From: Mycobacteroides salmoniphilum
GTDB taxonomy: Bacteria > Actinomycetota > Actinomycetes > Mycobacteriales > Mycobacteriaceae
Reading direction: 5' to 3'
Length of the DNA: 64,000 nucleotides
Assembly: GCF_004924335.1 (NCBI RefSeq)
Contig: NZ_CP024633.1
Location: 3,596,001 to 3,660,000 of the forward strand
The notes beneath the pieces were generated by a model. The model saw nothing but the letters and a program-made list of their open reading frames with translations. It searched no databases and was not told the DNA's origin. Shown here piece after piece: positions 30,993 to 41,859 of the stretch (positions are counted from its first letter, which is position 1; every line of letters starts with the position of its first letter). A program made the translations under genes and the position numbers.

Positions 30993-31178
30993 TTACCAGC
31001 TGCTCTTGCGGATGCCGGGCAGCTCGCCGGCGTGTGCCATCTCCCGCAAGCAGATTCGGCACAGGCCGAACTTGCGGAACACGGCGTGCGGGCGTCCACA
31101 CCGGTTGCACCGGGTGTACCCGCGCACCGCGAACTTAGGCTTCTTGTTGGCCTTATTGACCAGCGCAGTCTTCGCCAT
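30993..31178 (-). CDS. rpsN: 30S ribosomal protein S14, type Z (zinc-binding)
   Basis: 61 residues with the zinc-binding pairs C24-x2-C27 and C40-x2-C43 ([21 protein letters not shown]). This is the short C+ S14 of Gram-positives and actinobacteria. A zinc-independent paralogue under Zur control usually exists elsewhere (established knowledge) and is not seen here. It starts directly after rplE and ends the four-gene rplN segment. Confidence 0.97.
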   Translation of the reverse strand: MAKTALVNKANKKPKFAVRGYTRCNRCGRPHAVFRKFGLCRICLREMAHAGELPGIRKSSW

Positions 31179-31760
31179 CTACTTCTTCGCTCCCTGCTCA
31201 AGTTCTTTGAAGGGGAAGCCGAGTTGCCGCAGCAGTGCCCGCCCCTCGTCGTCGGTGGTCGCCGAGGTGACCACGGTGATATCCATGCCCCGCGGGCGGT
31301 CGATGGAGTCCACGTCGATCTCGTGGAACATCGACTGCTCGGTGAGACCGAAGGTGTAGTTGCCCTTGCCGTCGAACTGCTTGGGCGACAGGCCGCGGAA
31401 GTCGCGGATACGCGGCAGTGCGATGGACACGAGGCGGTCCAGGAACTCCCACATGCGGTCTCCGCGCAGCGTCACGCGGGCACCGATCGGCATGCCTTCA
31501 CGCAGCTTGAACTGCGCGATGGACTTGCGAGCCTTGCGGATCTCCGGCTTCTGGCCCGTGATCGCGGCCAGGTCGGTGACGGCGCCGTTGATGAGCTTGG
31601 CGTCACGCGCGGCGTCGCCCACACCCATGTTGACGACGACCTTCACGACGCCCGGGATCTGCATCACGTTGGCGTACTTGAACTCTTCGTTCAGCGCGGT
31701 CTTGATCTCTTCGCGGTAGCGAGTCTTCAGACGGGGCTGAGCATTCTCGGTGGTGGTCAT
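31179..31760 (-). CDS. rplE: 50S ribosomal protein L5
   Basis: Binds 5S rRNA and P-site tRNA. 193 residues starting [20 protein letters not shown], with [39 protein letters not shown] and [20 protein letters not shown]. The ATG overlaps the rplX stop by one base. The N-terminal extension is typical for mycobacteria. Confidence 0.97.
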   Translation of the reverse strand: MTTTENAQPRLKTRYREEIKTALNEEFKYANVMQIPGVVKVVVNMGVGDAARDAKLINGAVTDLAAITGQKPEIRKARKSIAQFKLREGMPIGARVTLRGDRMWEFLDRLVSIALPRIRDFRGLSPKQFDGKGNYTFGLTEQSMFHEIDVDSIDRPRGMDITVVTSATTDDEGRALLRQLGFPFKELEQGAKK

Positions 31761-32077
31761 CAGATGTCCTTCCCGTTGCGGCGGGAGATACGGACCTTCT
31801 TGCCGGTCTCTTCGTCGATGCGGTAGCCGATGCGGGTCGGCGTGCCGTCGGAGTCGATCACCATCACGTTCGACACGTGGATGGCGGCCTCCTGGGTAAC
31901 GATCCCGCCGGACTGCGCGCCGCGCTCATTGGCCGACTGCGCGGTGTGCTTCTTGATACGGTTCACGCCCTCGACGAGGACACGGTTGCGCTCCGGGTAG
32001 GCCGCGATGACCTTGCCCTTGGCGCCCTTGTCCTTGCCTGCGATGACGAGAACGGTGTCGCCCTTGTGCACCTTCAT
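31760..32077 (-). CDS. rplX: 50S ribosomal protein L24
   Basis: An early 50S assembly initiator. 105 residues starting [20 protein letters not shown], the KOW motif that binds 23S rRNA, then [16 protein letters not shown] and [20 protein letters not shown]. It abuts rplN (32078) without a gap. Confidence 0.97.
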   Translation of the reverse strand: MKVHKGDTVLVIAGKDKGAKGKVIAAYPERNRVLVEGVNRIKKHTAQSANERGAQSGGIVTQEAAIHVSNVMVIDSDGTPTRIGYRIDEETGKKVRISRRNGKDI

Positions 32078-32446
32078 TTACAGCACCTCCGGTGCGAGCG
32101 AAACGATCTTCATGAACTTCTTGTCGCGAAGCTCGCGGCCAACGGGCCCGAAGATGCGGGTACCACGCGGGTCATTGTCGGCCTTGATGATGACGGCGGC
32201 GTTCTCATCGAACTTGATGTAGCTGCCGTCCGGGCGGCGACGCTCTTTGACGGTACGGACTATGACGGCCTTGACGACGTCACCACGCTTGACGGTGCCT
32301 CCGGGGACGGCGTCCTTGACGGTCGCCACAATGATGTCCCCGATCCCGGCGTAGCGTCGCGACGAGCCACCGAGCACGCGGATGCACAAGATTTCCTTGG
32401 CACCGGTGTTGTCGGCGACCTTCAGCCGTGACTCCTGCTGAATCAC
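32078..32446 (-). CDS. rplN: 50S ribosomal protein L14
   Basis: 122 residues starting [20 protein letters not shown], with [20 protein letters not shown] and [20 protein letters not shown]. It lies at the 30S-50S interface. It is the first gene of rplN-rplX-rplE-rpsN, cut off from rpsQ by the transporter-cutinase-hydrolase block, so it must rely on the promoter in the 226-bp region upstream. Confidence 0.97.
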   Translation of the reverse strand: MIQQESRLKVADNTGAKEILCIRVLGGSSRRYAGIGDIIVATVKDAVPGGTVKRGDVVKAVIVRTVKERRRPDGSYIKFDENAAVIIKADNDPRGTRIFGPVGRELRDKKFMKIVSLAPEVL

Positions 32447-32602
32447 TGGTCTCTCCTACGTGACCTGGAAGTGGATGTGTGGCGGATTCCGACCCGACAC
32501 ACGTGGTCATGTTGTCTCCAGGGCACGCGTCACCCCCGGTTTTCACCTGGTGGGAATGCCTACCTGCCCCCGGGCGCCAAGCACCCACAAGACAACCGCC
32601 CT

Positions 32603-32632
32603 AGTGTAGGCGAAACCGCAGGTCGGATACAA
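32603..32632 (-). promoter_or_regulatory. Candidate promoter for rplN-rpsN
   Basis: On the minus strand TTGTAT (32632-32627) and TACACT (32608-32603) are separated by 18 bp, about 155 nt upstream of rplN. The match is moderate. The 226-bp gap shows no other feature I can support. Confidence 0.4.
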
Positions 32633-32672
32633 ATCCACGCCGCCGCGCCCACTCTCTTCGCCGAACACTCCG

Positions 32673-34019
32673 CTATCGGTGAAACGCCGAGCCCTGCTCG
32701 CGGTCCAGATAGGTCTCTGACTTGTTGGTGAGGAAGAACAGGTAGACCACGAGGGAAATCGCGATGCACACCGTGACGTACCCGATGAACAGCGGCACCT
32801 GACCGTGCTCCTTGAGTGTCTGGTAGATCAGCGGCGCCGTCCCGCCGAACACCGAGTTCGCCAGCGCGTAGCCCACACCTACACCGAGCGCCCGCACATG
32901 CGACGGAAACAGCTCGGACTTAACCAGCGCATTGATCGAGGTGTATCCGGTCAAGATCACGTAGGCGCCCGCGACCAACAGAAAGGATGCGATCGGCGAC
33001 CGCGTCTGGGGCAGATACGTGACGAGGACATACGTGTAGACCAGTCCCCCGAAGCCGAACCACAGCAGCAGCGGCCTGCGCCCCACCTTGTCGCTGATGA
33101 TCCCGCCGATGGGTTGCAGCAGCATCAGGAAGATGAGCCCCGCCAGGTTGATCCAGGTGGCGGTCATGGCCTGGTCCTTGTAGGCGGTCTTGACCATCGC
33201 CGGTGCATTGACACTGTAGGTGTAGAACGCGAGGGTGCCACCCATCGTGATGAGGAAGCACAGCACCAGCGGTCTCCAGTACCGAGTGAGCAGCTCGCGC
33301 ATCGACCCGGCGCTGGTGTCTTCACCGGCCTTAATGGCCGCCAGCTGTTCCTCGCTGAGCGATTCGTCCATGGTGCGCCGCAACCAGTACACGACGATCG
33401 CGGCCACGCCTCCGACGGCAAAGGCTATGCGCCAACCGAATTCGTGAACCTGCTCCTTGTCGAAGACCGTCAGAATGATCAGCAGCGTGAACTGGGCGAG
33501 CACATGGCCGCCGACCAGCGTCACGTACTGGAACGACGAGAAGAAGCCCCGCCGCTCACGGGTGGCGGCCTCGGACATGTAGGTGGCCGAGGTGCCGTAC
33601 TCGCCACCGGTCGCGAAACCCTGAACGAGTCTGCACAGGATCAGCACGATGGGTGCGGCCATCCCGATGCTGGTGCGCGAGGGCACCAGGGCGATCACCA
33701 TGGAGCAGGCCGCCATCAACGAGACGCTGATGGTCAGCGCGGCACGGCGACCGTGCCGGTCGGCGAACCTGCCGAAGAACCACGATCCCACGGGCCGGGT
33801 GATGAACGTGACCGCGAAGATCGCGTACACGTAGACCGTCGAGTTCTGGTCGGCCTCATCGAAGAATTGCTTCTCGAAGTACATGGCGAAGACGGTGTAG
33901 ACGTAGACGTCGTACCACTCGACGAGGTTGCCGGACGACCCTCTGATCGTGTTCCAGATGGCGCGGCGAGTGTCGGCACGGCCCGCAGGAGTTGGCGTGT
34001 CAGCAGTCGAAATGGTCAT
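32673..34019 (-). CDS. MFS transporter, metabolite:H+ symporter type
   Basis: 448 residues with twelve predicted helices. The motif NLVEWYDVYVYTVFAMYF in helix 1 and the loop signature GRFADRHGRRAAL are those of the MHS subfamily (KgtP, ShiA, ProP relatives). These import organic acids, shikimate or osmolytes with protons; the substrate cannot be read from the sequence. It starts 6 bp after the cutinase stop on the same strand, so the two probably share a transcript. Confidence 0.88.
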   Translation of the reverse strand: MTISTADTPTPAGRADTRRAIWNTIRGSSGNLVEWYDVYVYTVFAMYFEKQFFDEADQNSTVYVYAIFAVTFITRPVGSWFFGRFADRHGRRAALTISVSLMAACSMVIALVPSRTSIGMAAPIVLILCRLVQGFATGGEYGTSATYMSEAATRERRGFFSSFQYVTLVGGHVLAQFTLLIILTVFDKEQVHEFGWRIAFAVGGVAAIVVYWLRRTMDESLSEEQLAAIKAGEDTSAGSMRELLTRYWRPLVLCFLITMGGTLAFYTYSVNAPAMVKTAYKDQAMTATWINLAGLIFLMLLQPIGGIISDKVGRRPLLLWFGFGGLVYTYVLVTYLPQTRSPIASFLLVAGAYVILTGYTSINALVKSELFPSHVRALGVGVGYALANSVFGGTAPLIYQTLKEHGQVPLFIGYVTVCIAISLVVYLFFLTNKSETYLDREQGSAFHR

Positions 34020-34025
34020 ACAGGC

Positions 34026-35030
34026 TTACTGACCGCCGGATGCCGGACCCGGCGGTGGGCCGTGCCGGCCCGGATCGGGCGCAGTGATGCTGCTGGTCGA
34101 TGCCACTGCCGCAGGAGCATCGGGTGCCGCACCCTCGGTCGCCGGCATCATCCACGCCGGCGCCTTTCGCGTCGGTGTCGCCGCCGCGGGCTTTGGTGTG
34201 GACGACGAGGGTTGCGGTGCTGCGGACGAGGTGGGCGGCGTCGCCGTTCCGCTCAACGGCTGGGCACTCTTGGACTTTGAGGCTGGGGTGCCGGAAGTGC
34301 TCGTGGAACTGCTGCTGGAGGCGGCCGCCGCGCTACTGCTGGCAGCGACGGCGGTCAGGCGGTTGGCGACGAAGTCGGCGGCACGATCGGCCGATCCGTC
34401 CGACTTGTACTGCATGTGCGGGCCCAGGCCGCCACCTGCGGGATCGCAGATCCCGTCACCGGGGTTGCAAATGTCGACGACCTTGCCGCGCTGGTCATCC
34501 CTGATCTCCAGGTCCAGGTTCATGCCGGCAACCTGCCAGTTCTTGGGATTCCCGATCAATACGATTGCGGCGACCCGCTTTTCAAGATCGGCCGGAAGCG
34601 GGTTATTGAAGGTGAGCCCTGTCCCGTTCTTGCCGAACAGCACATCCACGACTGCCGCACCCTGGGAAAAGCCCCCGAGTACGAACTGGGTGTTCGGGCA
34701 GTTCCGCGCCACTTCCTGGACGTGGAAGCTCATGTCATTGGCTCCGTCGCCGGCCCGAACCCAGTCGAAACTGGCCGGATAGTTGACCGCGTAGATCTCG
34801 ACGTTCTTGCCGGGGAGTCGATCGACGATTTCGTCGGTGACCGCCTTCCCGACGTCGCCGAGCCCGGGTGTGTCGTTGGTCCCGCGCGCGAAGGACACAT
34901 CCACATCGGGACAGCCCGCCGCATGGGCAGTTGGAGAGCTTTCCGTGTGTGTGGCGAGCACCGCGGCCGCCGCCGCGGACACCGCCAAAATCGAAACCCC
35001 GACCGATCCACGCTTCACGTATCGGTTCAT
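34026..35030 (-). CDS. Secreted cutinase-family esterase with long Ser/Pro/Ala tail
   Basis: 334 residues. The signal peptide (about 1-38, ending AHA-AGCPDV) is followed by the cutinase domain (about 40-225). The nucleophile Ser is in FVLGGFSQGAAVV, and the Asp and His are in NPGDGICDPAGG and GLGPHMQYKSDG, with paired cysteines as in mycobacterial Culp proteins. Residues ~230-334 are a low-complexity tail rich in Ser, Thr, Pro and Ala, probably a cell-wall-spanning spacer. Lipid ester or phospholipid substrates are typical. The leaderless start is supported by TACGCT 6 nt upstream. Confidence 0.92.
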   Translation of the reverse strand: MNRYVKRGSVGVSILAVSAAAAAVLATHTESSPTAHAAGCPDVDVSFARGTNDTPGLGDVGKAVTDEIVDRLPGKNVEIYAVNYPASFDWVRAGDGANDMSFHVQEVARNCPNTQFVLGGFSQGAAVVDVLFGKNGTGLTFNNPLPADLEKRVAAIVLIGNPKNWQVAGMNLDLEIRDDQRGKVVDICNPGDGICDPAGGGLGPHMQYKSDGSADRAADFVANRLTAVAASSSAAAASSSSSTSTSGTPASKSKSAQPLSGTATPPTSSAAPQPSSSTPKPAAATPTRKAPAWMMPATEGAAPDAPAAVASTSSITAPDPGRHGPPPGPASGGQ

Positions 35031-35036
35031 TCATCC

Positions 35037-35042
35037 AGCGTA
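35037..35042 (-). promoter_or_regulatory. -10 hexamer for a leaderless cutinase mRNA
   Basis: TACGCT on the minus strand ends 6 nt before the ATG at 35030. The gap reads GGATGA, too close to the start to act as a Shine-Dalgarno sequence. Confidence 0.55.
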
Positions 35043-35191
35043 GACAGGTCTGCCCGCACATTGACAGAGGTTGGCAGCATCCGAAAACGACTCTTACCGG
35101 GCCCTTACTCACACCTAATCCGCATACCGGCGCCCGCGTGCGTCCTACCCACTCAGCGGACACCGCCGTCACCCGAAACTGAAACACGTTC

Positions 35192-35197
35192 TACTCT
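35192..35197 (+). promoter_or_regulatory. -10 hexamer for a leaderless alpha/beta hydrolase mRNA
   Basis: TACTCT ends 6 nt before the GTG at 35204. The divergent cutinase -10 lies 150 bp to the left, so the 173-bp gap serves both genes. Confidence 0.55.
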
Positions 35198-35203
35198 TAT
35201 CTG

Positions 35204-36064
35204 GTGGACGTGACATACGAGGGCACCAAGAAAGAACTGGCCACCGATCAGGGGACGCTGCGCTACCACGAAGCGGGCACGGCCGGTGAGGGCGTGCCGC
35301 TGATCTTGCTGCACGGCTCCGGCCCCGGCGTGACGGGATGGCGTAACTACCGCGGGAACCTCGAGGTCTTCGCCAAGCACTTCCATACCTACGTCCTGGA
35401 GTTTCCCGGATTCGGCGTCAGCGACGCCGTGCAGGGACACCCCGTCCTGACGGCCGGCGCCTCGGTGATCCGGTTCATGGACGGCCTCGGCATCGAGTCC
35501 GCCGCCATCGTCGGGAATTCGATGGGCGGGGTCGTCGGCATCAATCTGGCGATCAAGCACCCCGACCGCATCACCAAGCTGGTGACCATCGGCGGTGTCG
35601 GGCCGAACATCTTCAGCCCGAGCCCCAGCGAGGGCCTGCGCCTGCTACAGGAGTTCACCGACAACCCCGACCGCGACAAGCTGGTCCGCTGGCTCAACTC
35701 GATGGTGTGGAATCCCGCCGTCGTCACCGAGGAGCTCATCGAGGAGCGTTGGGAAGCAGCGATCAACCCGGACGCGCACAAGACCGCGCAGCTGATGTAC
35801 GGCTCCAAAGCCTTTGCGATGCAACAGCAGTTCCTGGCGAACGCCGATATCGCGCCGTACTGGGCGATGATGCACAAGATCAAGTGCCCGACCCTGCTCA
35901 CCTGGGGTCGCGACGACAGGGTCAGCCCGCCCGACATGGCGATCGTGCCGATGCGTCTCATCCCCAACGCCGAACTGCACATCTTCCCCAATAGCGGCCA
36001 CTGGGTGATGATCGAAGCCAAGCAGGCCTTCGAGCAGACCGTCGTGGACTTCCTGCGGCGCTAG
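35204..36064 (+). CDS. Alpha/beta hydrolase of the meta-cleavage product hydrolase type
   Basis: 286 residues. The oxyanion motif LLHGSGPGVTGWRNYRGN is characteristic of C-C hydrolases such as HsaD and BphD. The triad is Ser in AIVGNSMGGVVGIN, Asp in LTWGRDDRVSP and His in FPNSGHWVMIE. A role in cleaving ring-fission products of aromatic or steroid compounds fits the motif, but no dioxygenase lies nearby, so the substrate is unknown. GTG 35204 is the start; a second GTG two codons later is possible. Confidence 0.85.
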   Translation: MDVTYEGTKKELATDQGTLRYHEAGTAGEGVPLILLHGSGPGVTGWRNYRGNLEVFAKHFHTYVLEFPGFGVSDAVQGHPVLTAGASVIRFMDGLGIESAAIVGNSMGGVVGINLAIKHPDRITKLVTIGGVGPNIFSPSPSEGLRLLQEFTDNPDRDKLVRWLNSMVWNPAVVTEELIEERWEAAINPDAHKTAQLMYGSKAFAMQQQFLANADIAPYWAMMHKIKCPTLLTWGRDDRVSPPDMAIVPMRLIPNAELHIFPNSGHWVMIEAKQAFEQTVVDFLRR

Positions 36065-36088
36065 CCACCGCACACTCCCCCACAACGC

Positions 36089-36125
36089 AAAAGCGCGCCG
36101 CCCCTTTCGGGAACGGCGCGCTTTT
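36089..36125. terminator. Bidirectional hairpin terminator between the hydrolase and rpsQ
   Basis: The arms AAAAGCGCGCCG (36089-36100) and CGGCGCGCTTTT (36114-36125) pair perfectly. The arms provide a T-run on both strands, and the loop has extra CCC/GGG pairing. It lies between convergent genes and would end both the hydrolase and the S10-operon transcript. Confidence 0.9.
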
Positions 36126-36147
36126 TGGGCTTGACGTGAAGCAGCCT

Positions 36148-36453
36148 TTACTTGGCCTTCTCGAGGACCTCGACCAGGCGCCACCGCTTGGTGGCCGACG
36201 TCGGACGAGTCTCCATCAGCGAGACGCGGTCGCCGACACCGGCGTCACCGTTCTCGTCGTGGGCCTTGACCTTCGACGTAGTGCGGATGATCTTGCCGTA
36301 CAGCGCGTGCCGTGCACGGGACTCGAGCTCGACCACGATGGTCTTCTGCATCTTGTCCGAGACGACATAACCGATGGCGGTCTTACGACGCCCACGCGGC
36401 TGCTCGGTGGCCGGGGTGTGCTTAGGCCCGGCGGCCTTCTTGGTCTCACTCAC
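36148..36453 (-). CDS. rpsQ: 30S ribosomal protein S17
   Basis: 101 residues from a GTG start, with a mycobacterial N-terminal extension (about 20 residues rich in Lys, Pro and Thr). The S17 core follows: [20 protein letters not shown] and [20 protein letters not shown]. The start overlaps the rpmC stop by 4 bp. Last gene of the S10 segment, followed by a strong terminator. Confidence 0.96.
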   Translation of the reverse strand: MSETKKAAGPKHTPATEQPRGRRKTAIGYVVSDKMQKTIVVELESRARHALYGKIIRTTSKVKAHDENGDAGVGDRVSLMETRPTSATKRWRLVEVLEKAK

Positions 36454-36686
36454 TTGCTGTCCTCGCTATCGGGTCCTGCGGCCAATCCGAGCTCGCGCTC
36501 ACGCATCACCGTGTAGATGCGCGCGATCTCCTGGCGCACCGCACGCAGCCGACGGTTGTTGGCGAGCTGACCGGTGGCCATCTGGAAGCGCAGATTGAAC
36601 AGCTCTTCCTTGGACTCACGCAGCTTGGTGATCAGCTCGTCTTCGGTGCTTTCCCGCAGTTCGCCAGCGGAAATTCCCACTGCCAT
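36450..36686 (-). CDS. rpmC: 50S ribosomal protein L29
   Basis: 78 residues, [18 protein letters not shown] onward, two long helices with [20 protein letters not shown] and the [15 protein letters not shown] motif. It sits at the peptide exit tunnel next to L23, where trigger factor and SRP dock. The ATG shares one base with the rplP stop; the frame upstream is a shadow of rplP. Confidence 0.96.
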   Translation of the reverse strand: MAVGISAGELRESTEDELITKLRESKEELFNLRFQMATGQLANNRRLRAVRQEIARIYTVMRERELGLAAGPDSEDSK

Positions 36687-37102
36687 CAGAACTGCTCCTC
36701 TCGTGTGATGATGCGCGCCTTGATCGGCAGCTTGTGGATCGCGCGCGTCAATGCTTCGCGCGCGGTCTCCTCGTTCGGGTAGCTCAACTCGAACAGCACG
36801 CGACCGGGCTTGACGTTCGCAACCCACCACTCCGGCGAACCCTTACCGGAACCCATGCGGGTTTCGGCGGGCTTCTTGGTCAGCGGGCGGTCCGGGAAGA
36901 TGTTGATCCAGACCTTGCCGCCACGCTTGATGTGCCGGTTGATGGCGATACGAGCGGACTCGATCTGCCGGTTCGTGATGTATGCATGGCCCAGCGCCTG
37001 GATGCCGTAGTCACCGAAGGCAACGGTGGTACCGCCCGAGGCGGTGCCCTTCTTCTTCGGGTGATGCTGCTTGCGGTGCTTGACCTTACGGGGAATCAGC
37101 AT
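36686..37102 (-). CDS. rplP: 50S ribosomal protein L16
   Basis: 138 residues starting [20 protein letters not shown]. It contains [20 protein letters not shown] and the signature [20 protein letters not shown]. It lies near the A site and is a known site of resistance to orthosomycins in other bacteria. It begins 2 bp after rpsC. Confidence 0.97.
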   Translation of the reverse strand: MLIPRKVKHRKQHHPKKKGTASGGTTVAFGDYGIQALGHAYITNRQIESARIAINRHIKRGGKVWINIFPDRPLTKKPAETRMGSGKGSPEWWVANVKPGRVLFELSYPNEETAREALTRAIHKLPIKARIITREEQF

Positions 37103-37104
37103 GT

Positions 37105-38401
<1,297 letters not shown>

Positions 38402-38402
<1 letters not shown>

Positions 38403-38683
38403 TAGCGCCGCTTGCTCTTTCGGTCGTCCTTGATATGACCCTTGAAGGTCCGCGTCGGGGCGAACTCGCCCAGCTTGTGACCGACCATCGCTTCGGTGAC
38501 GAAGACGGGAACGTGCTTGCGCCCGTCATGCACCGCGAAGGTGTGGCCGATGAAGTCGGGGATGATGGTCGACCGACGCGACCAGGTCTTGATGACCTGC
38601 TTGGTGTTCTTCTCGTTCTGAACGTCGACCTTCTTGAGCAGATGGTCGTCGATGAACGGGCCCTTCTTGAGGCTGCGTGGCAT
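38402..38683 (-). CDS. rpsS: 30S ribosomal protein S19
   Basis: 93 residues starting [20 protein letters not shown], with [20 protein letters not shown] and [20 protein letters not shown]. It contacts S13 in the 30S head. It lies 9 bp after rplB and shares one base with rplV. Confidence 0.97.
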
Positions 38684-38692
38684 CGCTTACTC

Positions 38693-39529
38693 CTAGCGCT
38701 TCTTGCCGGTGCGCCGGCGACGGACGATGAGCTTGTCGCTCGCCTTGTTGGGCTTGCGGGTACGGCCTTCGGGCTTGCCCCACGGGCTCACCGGGTGACG
38801 ACCACCAGAGGTCTTACCTTCACCACCACCGTGCGGGTGGTCGACCGGGTTCATCACGACACCACGGACGGTGGGGCGCTTGCCCTTCCACCGCATACGG
38901 CCGGCCTTACCCCAGTTGATGTTGCCCTGCTCGGCGTTGCCGACCTCGCCGACGGTGGCGCGGCAGCGCACGTCGACACGGCGGATCTCACCGCTGGGCA
39001 TACGCAGGGAGGCGTAAGCGCCCTCCTTGCCCAGCAGCTGGATACCGGCACCGGCAGAGCGGGCCATCTTGGCTCCACCACCGGGACGCAGCTCGACGGC
39101 GTGCACGGTGGTACCCGTCGGGATGTTGCGCAACGGCAGGTTGTTACCCGGCTTGATGTCGGCGTTGGCGCCCGACTCCACCACGTCACCCTGCGAAAGC
39201 CCGACCGGCGCGATGATGTAACGCTTCTCGCCATCCAGGAAGTGCAGCAGCGCGATGCGCGCGGTGCGGTTGGGGTCGTACTCGATGTGCGCGACCTTGG
39301 CGTTGACGCCGTCCTTGTCGTGGCGACGGAAATCAATCAGCCGGTAGGCACGCTTGTGGCCACCACCCTTGTGACGAGTGGTGATGCGGCCGTGGGCGTT
39401 ACGACCACCGGTGCCGTGCAGCGGGCGAATCAGCGACTTCTCGGGAGTCGAGCGAGTGATCTCCGAGAAATCGGCGACGCTCGAGCCGCGGCGACCGGGG
39501 GTCGTCGGCTTGTACTTGCGAATAGCCAT
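38693..39529 (-). CDS. rplB: 50S ribosomal protein L2
   Basis: 278 residues starting [40 protein letters not shown] lies in the N-terminal half. The catalytic-centre-proximal segment [20 protein letters not shown] contains the conserved His needed for peptidyl transfer. Normal length. Confidence 0.98.
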   Translation of the reverse strand: MAIRKYKPTTPGRRGSSVADFSEITRSTPEKSLIRPLHGTGGRNAHGRITTRHKGGGHKRAYRLIDFRRHDKDGVNAKVAHIEYDPNRTARIALLHFLDGEKRYIIAPVGLSQGDVVESGANADIKPGNNLPLRNIPTGTTVHAVELRPGGGAKMARSAGAGIQLLGKEGAYASLRMPSGEIRRVDVRCRATVGEVGNAEQGNINWGKAGRMRWKGKRPTVRGVVMNPVDHPHGGGEGKTSGGRHPVSPWGKPEGRTRKPNKASDKLIVRRRRTGKKR

Positions 39530-39555
39530 GTCTTCTCTAGTCCTCTACTCCCCGA

Positions 39556-39858
39556 CTACGCGGGGGCTCCAAACAGGTCGATCGGCTTGCTACCCGGTGC
39601 CAAGGTGACGATGGCGCGCTTGGTGCTCTTGCGCTGTCCGAAACCGGTGCGGGTGCGCTTGCGCTTGCCCTGCCGGTTGGCGGTGTTCACCGAGGTGACC
39701 TTGACGCTGAAGATCTGCTCGATGGCGATCTTGATCTGCGTCTTGTTCGAGTCCGGGTGGACGACGAAGGTGTACACGTTGTCTTCGATCAACGAGTACG
39801 ACTTCTCCGAGATCACCGGGGCCAGGATGATGTCGCGGGGGTCAGCGATAGTTGCCAT
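39556..39858 (-). CDS. rplW: 50S ribosomal protein L23
   Basis: 100 residues, [20 protein letters not shown] onward, with [20 protein letters not shown] and the extended loop [20 protein letters not shown]. It forms the docking site for trigger factor and SRP at the tunnel exit. One-base overlap with the rplD stop. Confidence 0.97.
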   Translation of the reverse strand: MATIADPRDIILAPVISEKSYSLIEDNVYTFVVHPDSNKTQIKIAIEQIFSVKVTSVNTANRQGKRKRTRTGFGQRKSTKRAIVTLAPGSKPIDLFGAPA

Positions 39859-40514
39859 CAGGCCGACACCTCCTCTTTCTTCTTGGCGTTGATGAAGCCG
39901 TTGAGGGCCTCGACGCTGAACACCAGGTCATCGGCCTTCAGCACGTCATAGGTGTTGAGCTGGTCGTAGGCCAGCACATGCACATTCGGCAGGTTCCGGA
40001 CGCTCTTCACCGCGGCCAGATCGTCGCGGCCCAGCACCAGTAGCAGTTGCTTGCGGTCGCTGATCTCAGCCAGGAACGCCTTGGCGCTCTTGGTCGAGGG
40101 CTCCTGCCCGGCAACCAGTTCGGTGACGGCGTGGATGCGGCCGTTGCGGGCCCGGTCCGACAGCGCACCGCGCAGCGCAGCGGCGATCATCTTCTTGGGC
40201 GTCCGCTGGCTGTAGTCACGCGGCTGCGGGCCGTGTACGACGCCACCACCGGTGAACTGCGGGGCACGGGTCGAGCCCTGACGAGCGCGGCCGGTTCCCT
40301 TCTGCCGGTACGGCTTCCTGCCACCACCGGACACCTCGCCACGACGCTTCGTGGAGTGCGTGCCCTGGCGGCCGGCCGCCAACTGAGCGGTCACCACCTG
40401 GTGCAGCAGCGAGATATTGGCTGGGGCGTCGAACAACTCGGCGGGCAGCTCGATGGAGCCGTCCGTCTTGCCACCCGGAGCCTTGACCGTGATTGTCAAA
40501 AGATTCTCAGACAC
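39858..40514 (-). CDS. rplD: 50S ribosomal protein L4
   Basis: 218 residues, starting [20 protein letters not shown]. The tunnel loop is [20 protein letters not shown] followed by [16 protein letters not shown]. In E. coli L4 also represses the S10 operon through its leader; whether this happens here is unknown. One-base overlap with rplC. Confidence 0.97.
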   Translation of the reverse strand: MSENLLTITVKAPGGKTDGSIELPAELFDAPANISLLHQVVTAQLAAGRQGTHSTKRRGEVSGGGRKPYRQKGTGRARQGSTRAPQFTGGGVVHGPQPRDYSQRTPKKMIAAALRGALSDRARNGRIHAVTELVAGQEPSTKSAKAFLAEISDRKQLLLVLGRDDLAAVKSVRNLPNVHVLAYDQLNTYDVLKADDLVFSVEALNGFINAKKKEEVSA

Positions 40515-41167
40515 TACTTCTCACCTCGCTTGACAGCGGTGCGGACCACAACCAGGCCACCCTTACGTCCGGGGATGGCACCCTTGATCAGCAGCACGCC
40601 ATTTTCGGCATCCACCTTGTGCACCACCAGGTTCTGGGTGGTGACGCGGTCACTACCCATGCGTCCCGACATCCGGGTGCCCTTGAAGACACGGCCCGGG
40701 GTGGCACAGCCACCGATCGAGCCGGGACGACGGTGCACGGCCTGTGCACCGTGGCTCGCGCCCTGACCGCTGAAGCCGTGACGCTTCATGGTTCCGGCGA
40801 AGCCCTTGCCCTTCGAGGTTCCGGTGACGTCGACGTAGGCGCCGTCACTGAAGATCTCCGCGGTCAGCTCTTGGCCGACCTCGTACTCGGCGGCAGCAGC
40901 CTCGTCGTCCAGACGCAGCTCGGCCAGGTGTCGACGCGGGTTGATACCCGCAGCACTGAACTGACCGGTGACCGGCTTGGTCACCTTGCGCGGGCTGATC
41001 TCACCGAATGCGAGCTGGATGGCGCTGTAGCCGTCCTGCTCCTGGGTGCGGATGCGGGTCACCACATTGGGTCCGGCCTTGACGACGGTCACCGGGACAA
41101 CCCGGTTGTTGTCGTCGAACACCTGTGTCATACCCAGCTTGGTGCCCAGAATTCCTTTTCTTGCCAT
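40514..41167 (-). CDS. rplC: 50S ribosomal protein L3
   Basis: 217 residues starting [20 protein letters not shown]. The signature [20 protein letters not shown] and the loop [20 protein letters not shown] reach the peptidyl-transferase centre. The C154-equivalent Cys in [10 protein letters not shown] is the position linked to linezolid resistance in M. tuberculosis; it is the wild-type residue here. Confidence 0.97.
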   Translation of the reverse strand: MARKGILGTKLGMTQVFDDNNRVVPVTVVKAGPNVVTRIRTQEQDGYSAIQLAFGEISPRKVTKPVTGQFSAAGINPRRHLAELRLDDEAAAAEYEVGQELTAEIFSDGAYVDVTGTSKGKGFAGTMKRHGFSGQGASHGAQAVHRRPGSIGGCATPGRVFKGTRMSGRMGSDRVTTQNLVVHKVDAENGVLLIKGAIPGRKGGLVVVRTAVKRGEK

Positions 41168-41181
41168 GGTTTCTGGTTCTC

Positions 41182-41487
41182 CTACTGGATGTTCACGTCG
41201 ACGCTGGCCGGCAGGTCGATGCGCATGAGCGCGTCAACCGTCTTGGGCGTCGGGTCGAGGATGTCGATGAGCCGCTTGTGGGTACGCATCTCGAAATGCT
41301 CGCGCGAATCCTTGTACTTGTGCGGCGACCGAATAACGCAATACACGTTCTTCTCGGTTGGCAGCGGCACAGGTCCAACGACACTCGCGCCGGTACGGGT
41401 CACCGTCTCAACAATCTTGCGCGCAGAGGCATCAATGGCCTCATGGTCGTAGGCCTTGAGCCTGATGCGGATCTTCTGTCCCGCCAC
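41182..41487 (-). CDS. rpsJ: 30S ribosomal protein S10 / NusE
   Basis: 101 residues from a GTG at 41485-41487 with TAGGAAG upstream. It starts [20 protein letters not shown] and contains [20 protein letters not shown] and [20 protein letters not shown]. It is a 30S head protein and, as NusE, couples ribosomes to transcription with NusG. First gene of the S10 operon. Longer upstream frames are spurious. Confidence 0.97.
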
Positions 41488-41727
41488 GCTTCCTACCTCT
41501 ACTATCACTGGTCCGGAGCACGCCGAAGCGCACAAACCGATACCGCCGCTGTTTACCTGTCGTAGTTCACCGACCCCCGCGGTCGGGCGTGTCGCCCTCA
41601 CGCGCAGTCGTCCGCGTCGAAAATTCTCGTCGCTTGGACTGGGCCGACGCGCCCGTAAGGGCGCTGTAGTTCGCCGTCCCCGTTCGCGCGCCACAAAGAG
41701 CGTCGCAACCGGTTCACGGCAACCCGA

Positions 41728-41758
41728 ACAGTATGCCTTATCCCGCGGCTGCGGCCAA
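41728..41758 (-). promoter_or_regulatory. Candidate S10 operon promoter with a ~230-nt leader
   Basis: On the minus strand TTGGCC (41758-41753) and TACTGT (41733-41728) are spaced by 19 bp, one or two longer than ideal. This would give a leader of about 230 nt before rpsJ. The whole 372-bp interval 41488-41859 between rpsJ and the divergent oxidase gene has no other supported gene. Confidence 0.35.
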
Positions 41759-41859
41759 ATCCCTGGTGTACCCACCCCGCGGCGACAACGGGGAGCCCCT
41801 GACCTGTGAAACCGAGGACCTCTGGAACGCTAGTACAAGGGCCGTCGAGGAGGTTGCAC

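Noticed and set aside
30723-31826. Plus-strand open frame spanning esterase, rpsN and rplE
   Set aside because: Crosses a perfect terminator hairpin and two ribosomal genes; shadow frame.
32471-32731. Small frames between rplN and the MFS gene
   Set aside because: No ribosome site or family resemblance; the region is better explained as the rplN promoter/leader.
38435-39892. Open frame of 485 codons antisense to rpsS-rplB-rplW
   Set aside because: Covers three certain ribosomal genes; composition (repeated Thr-Thr, Leu-Val-Thr) is that of a reverse-complement shadow.
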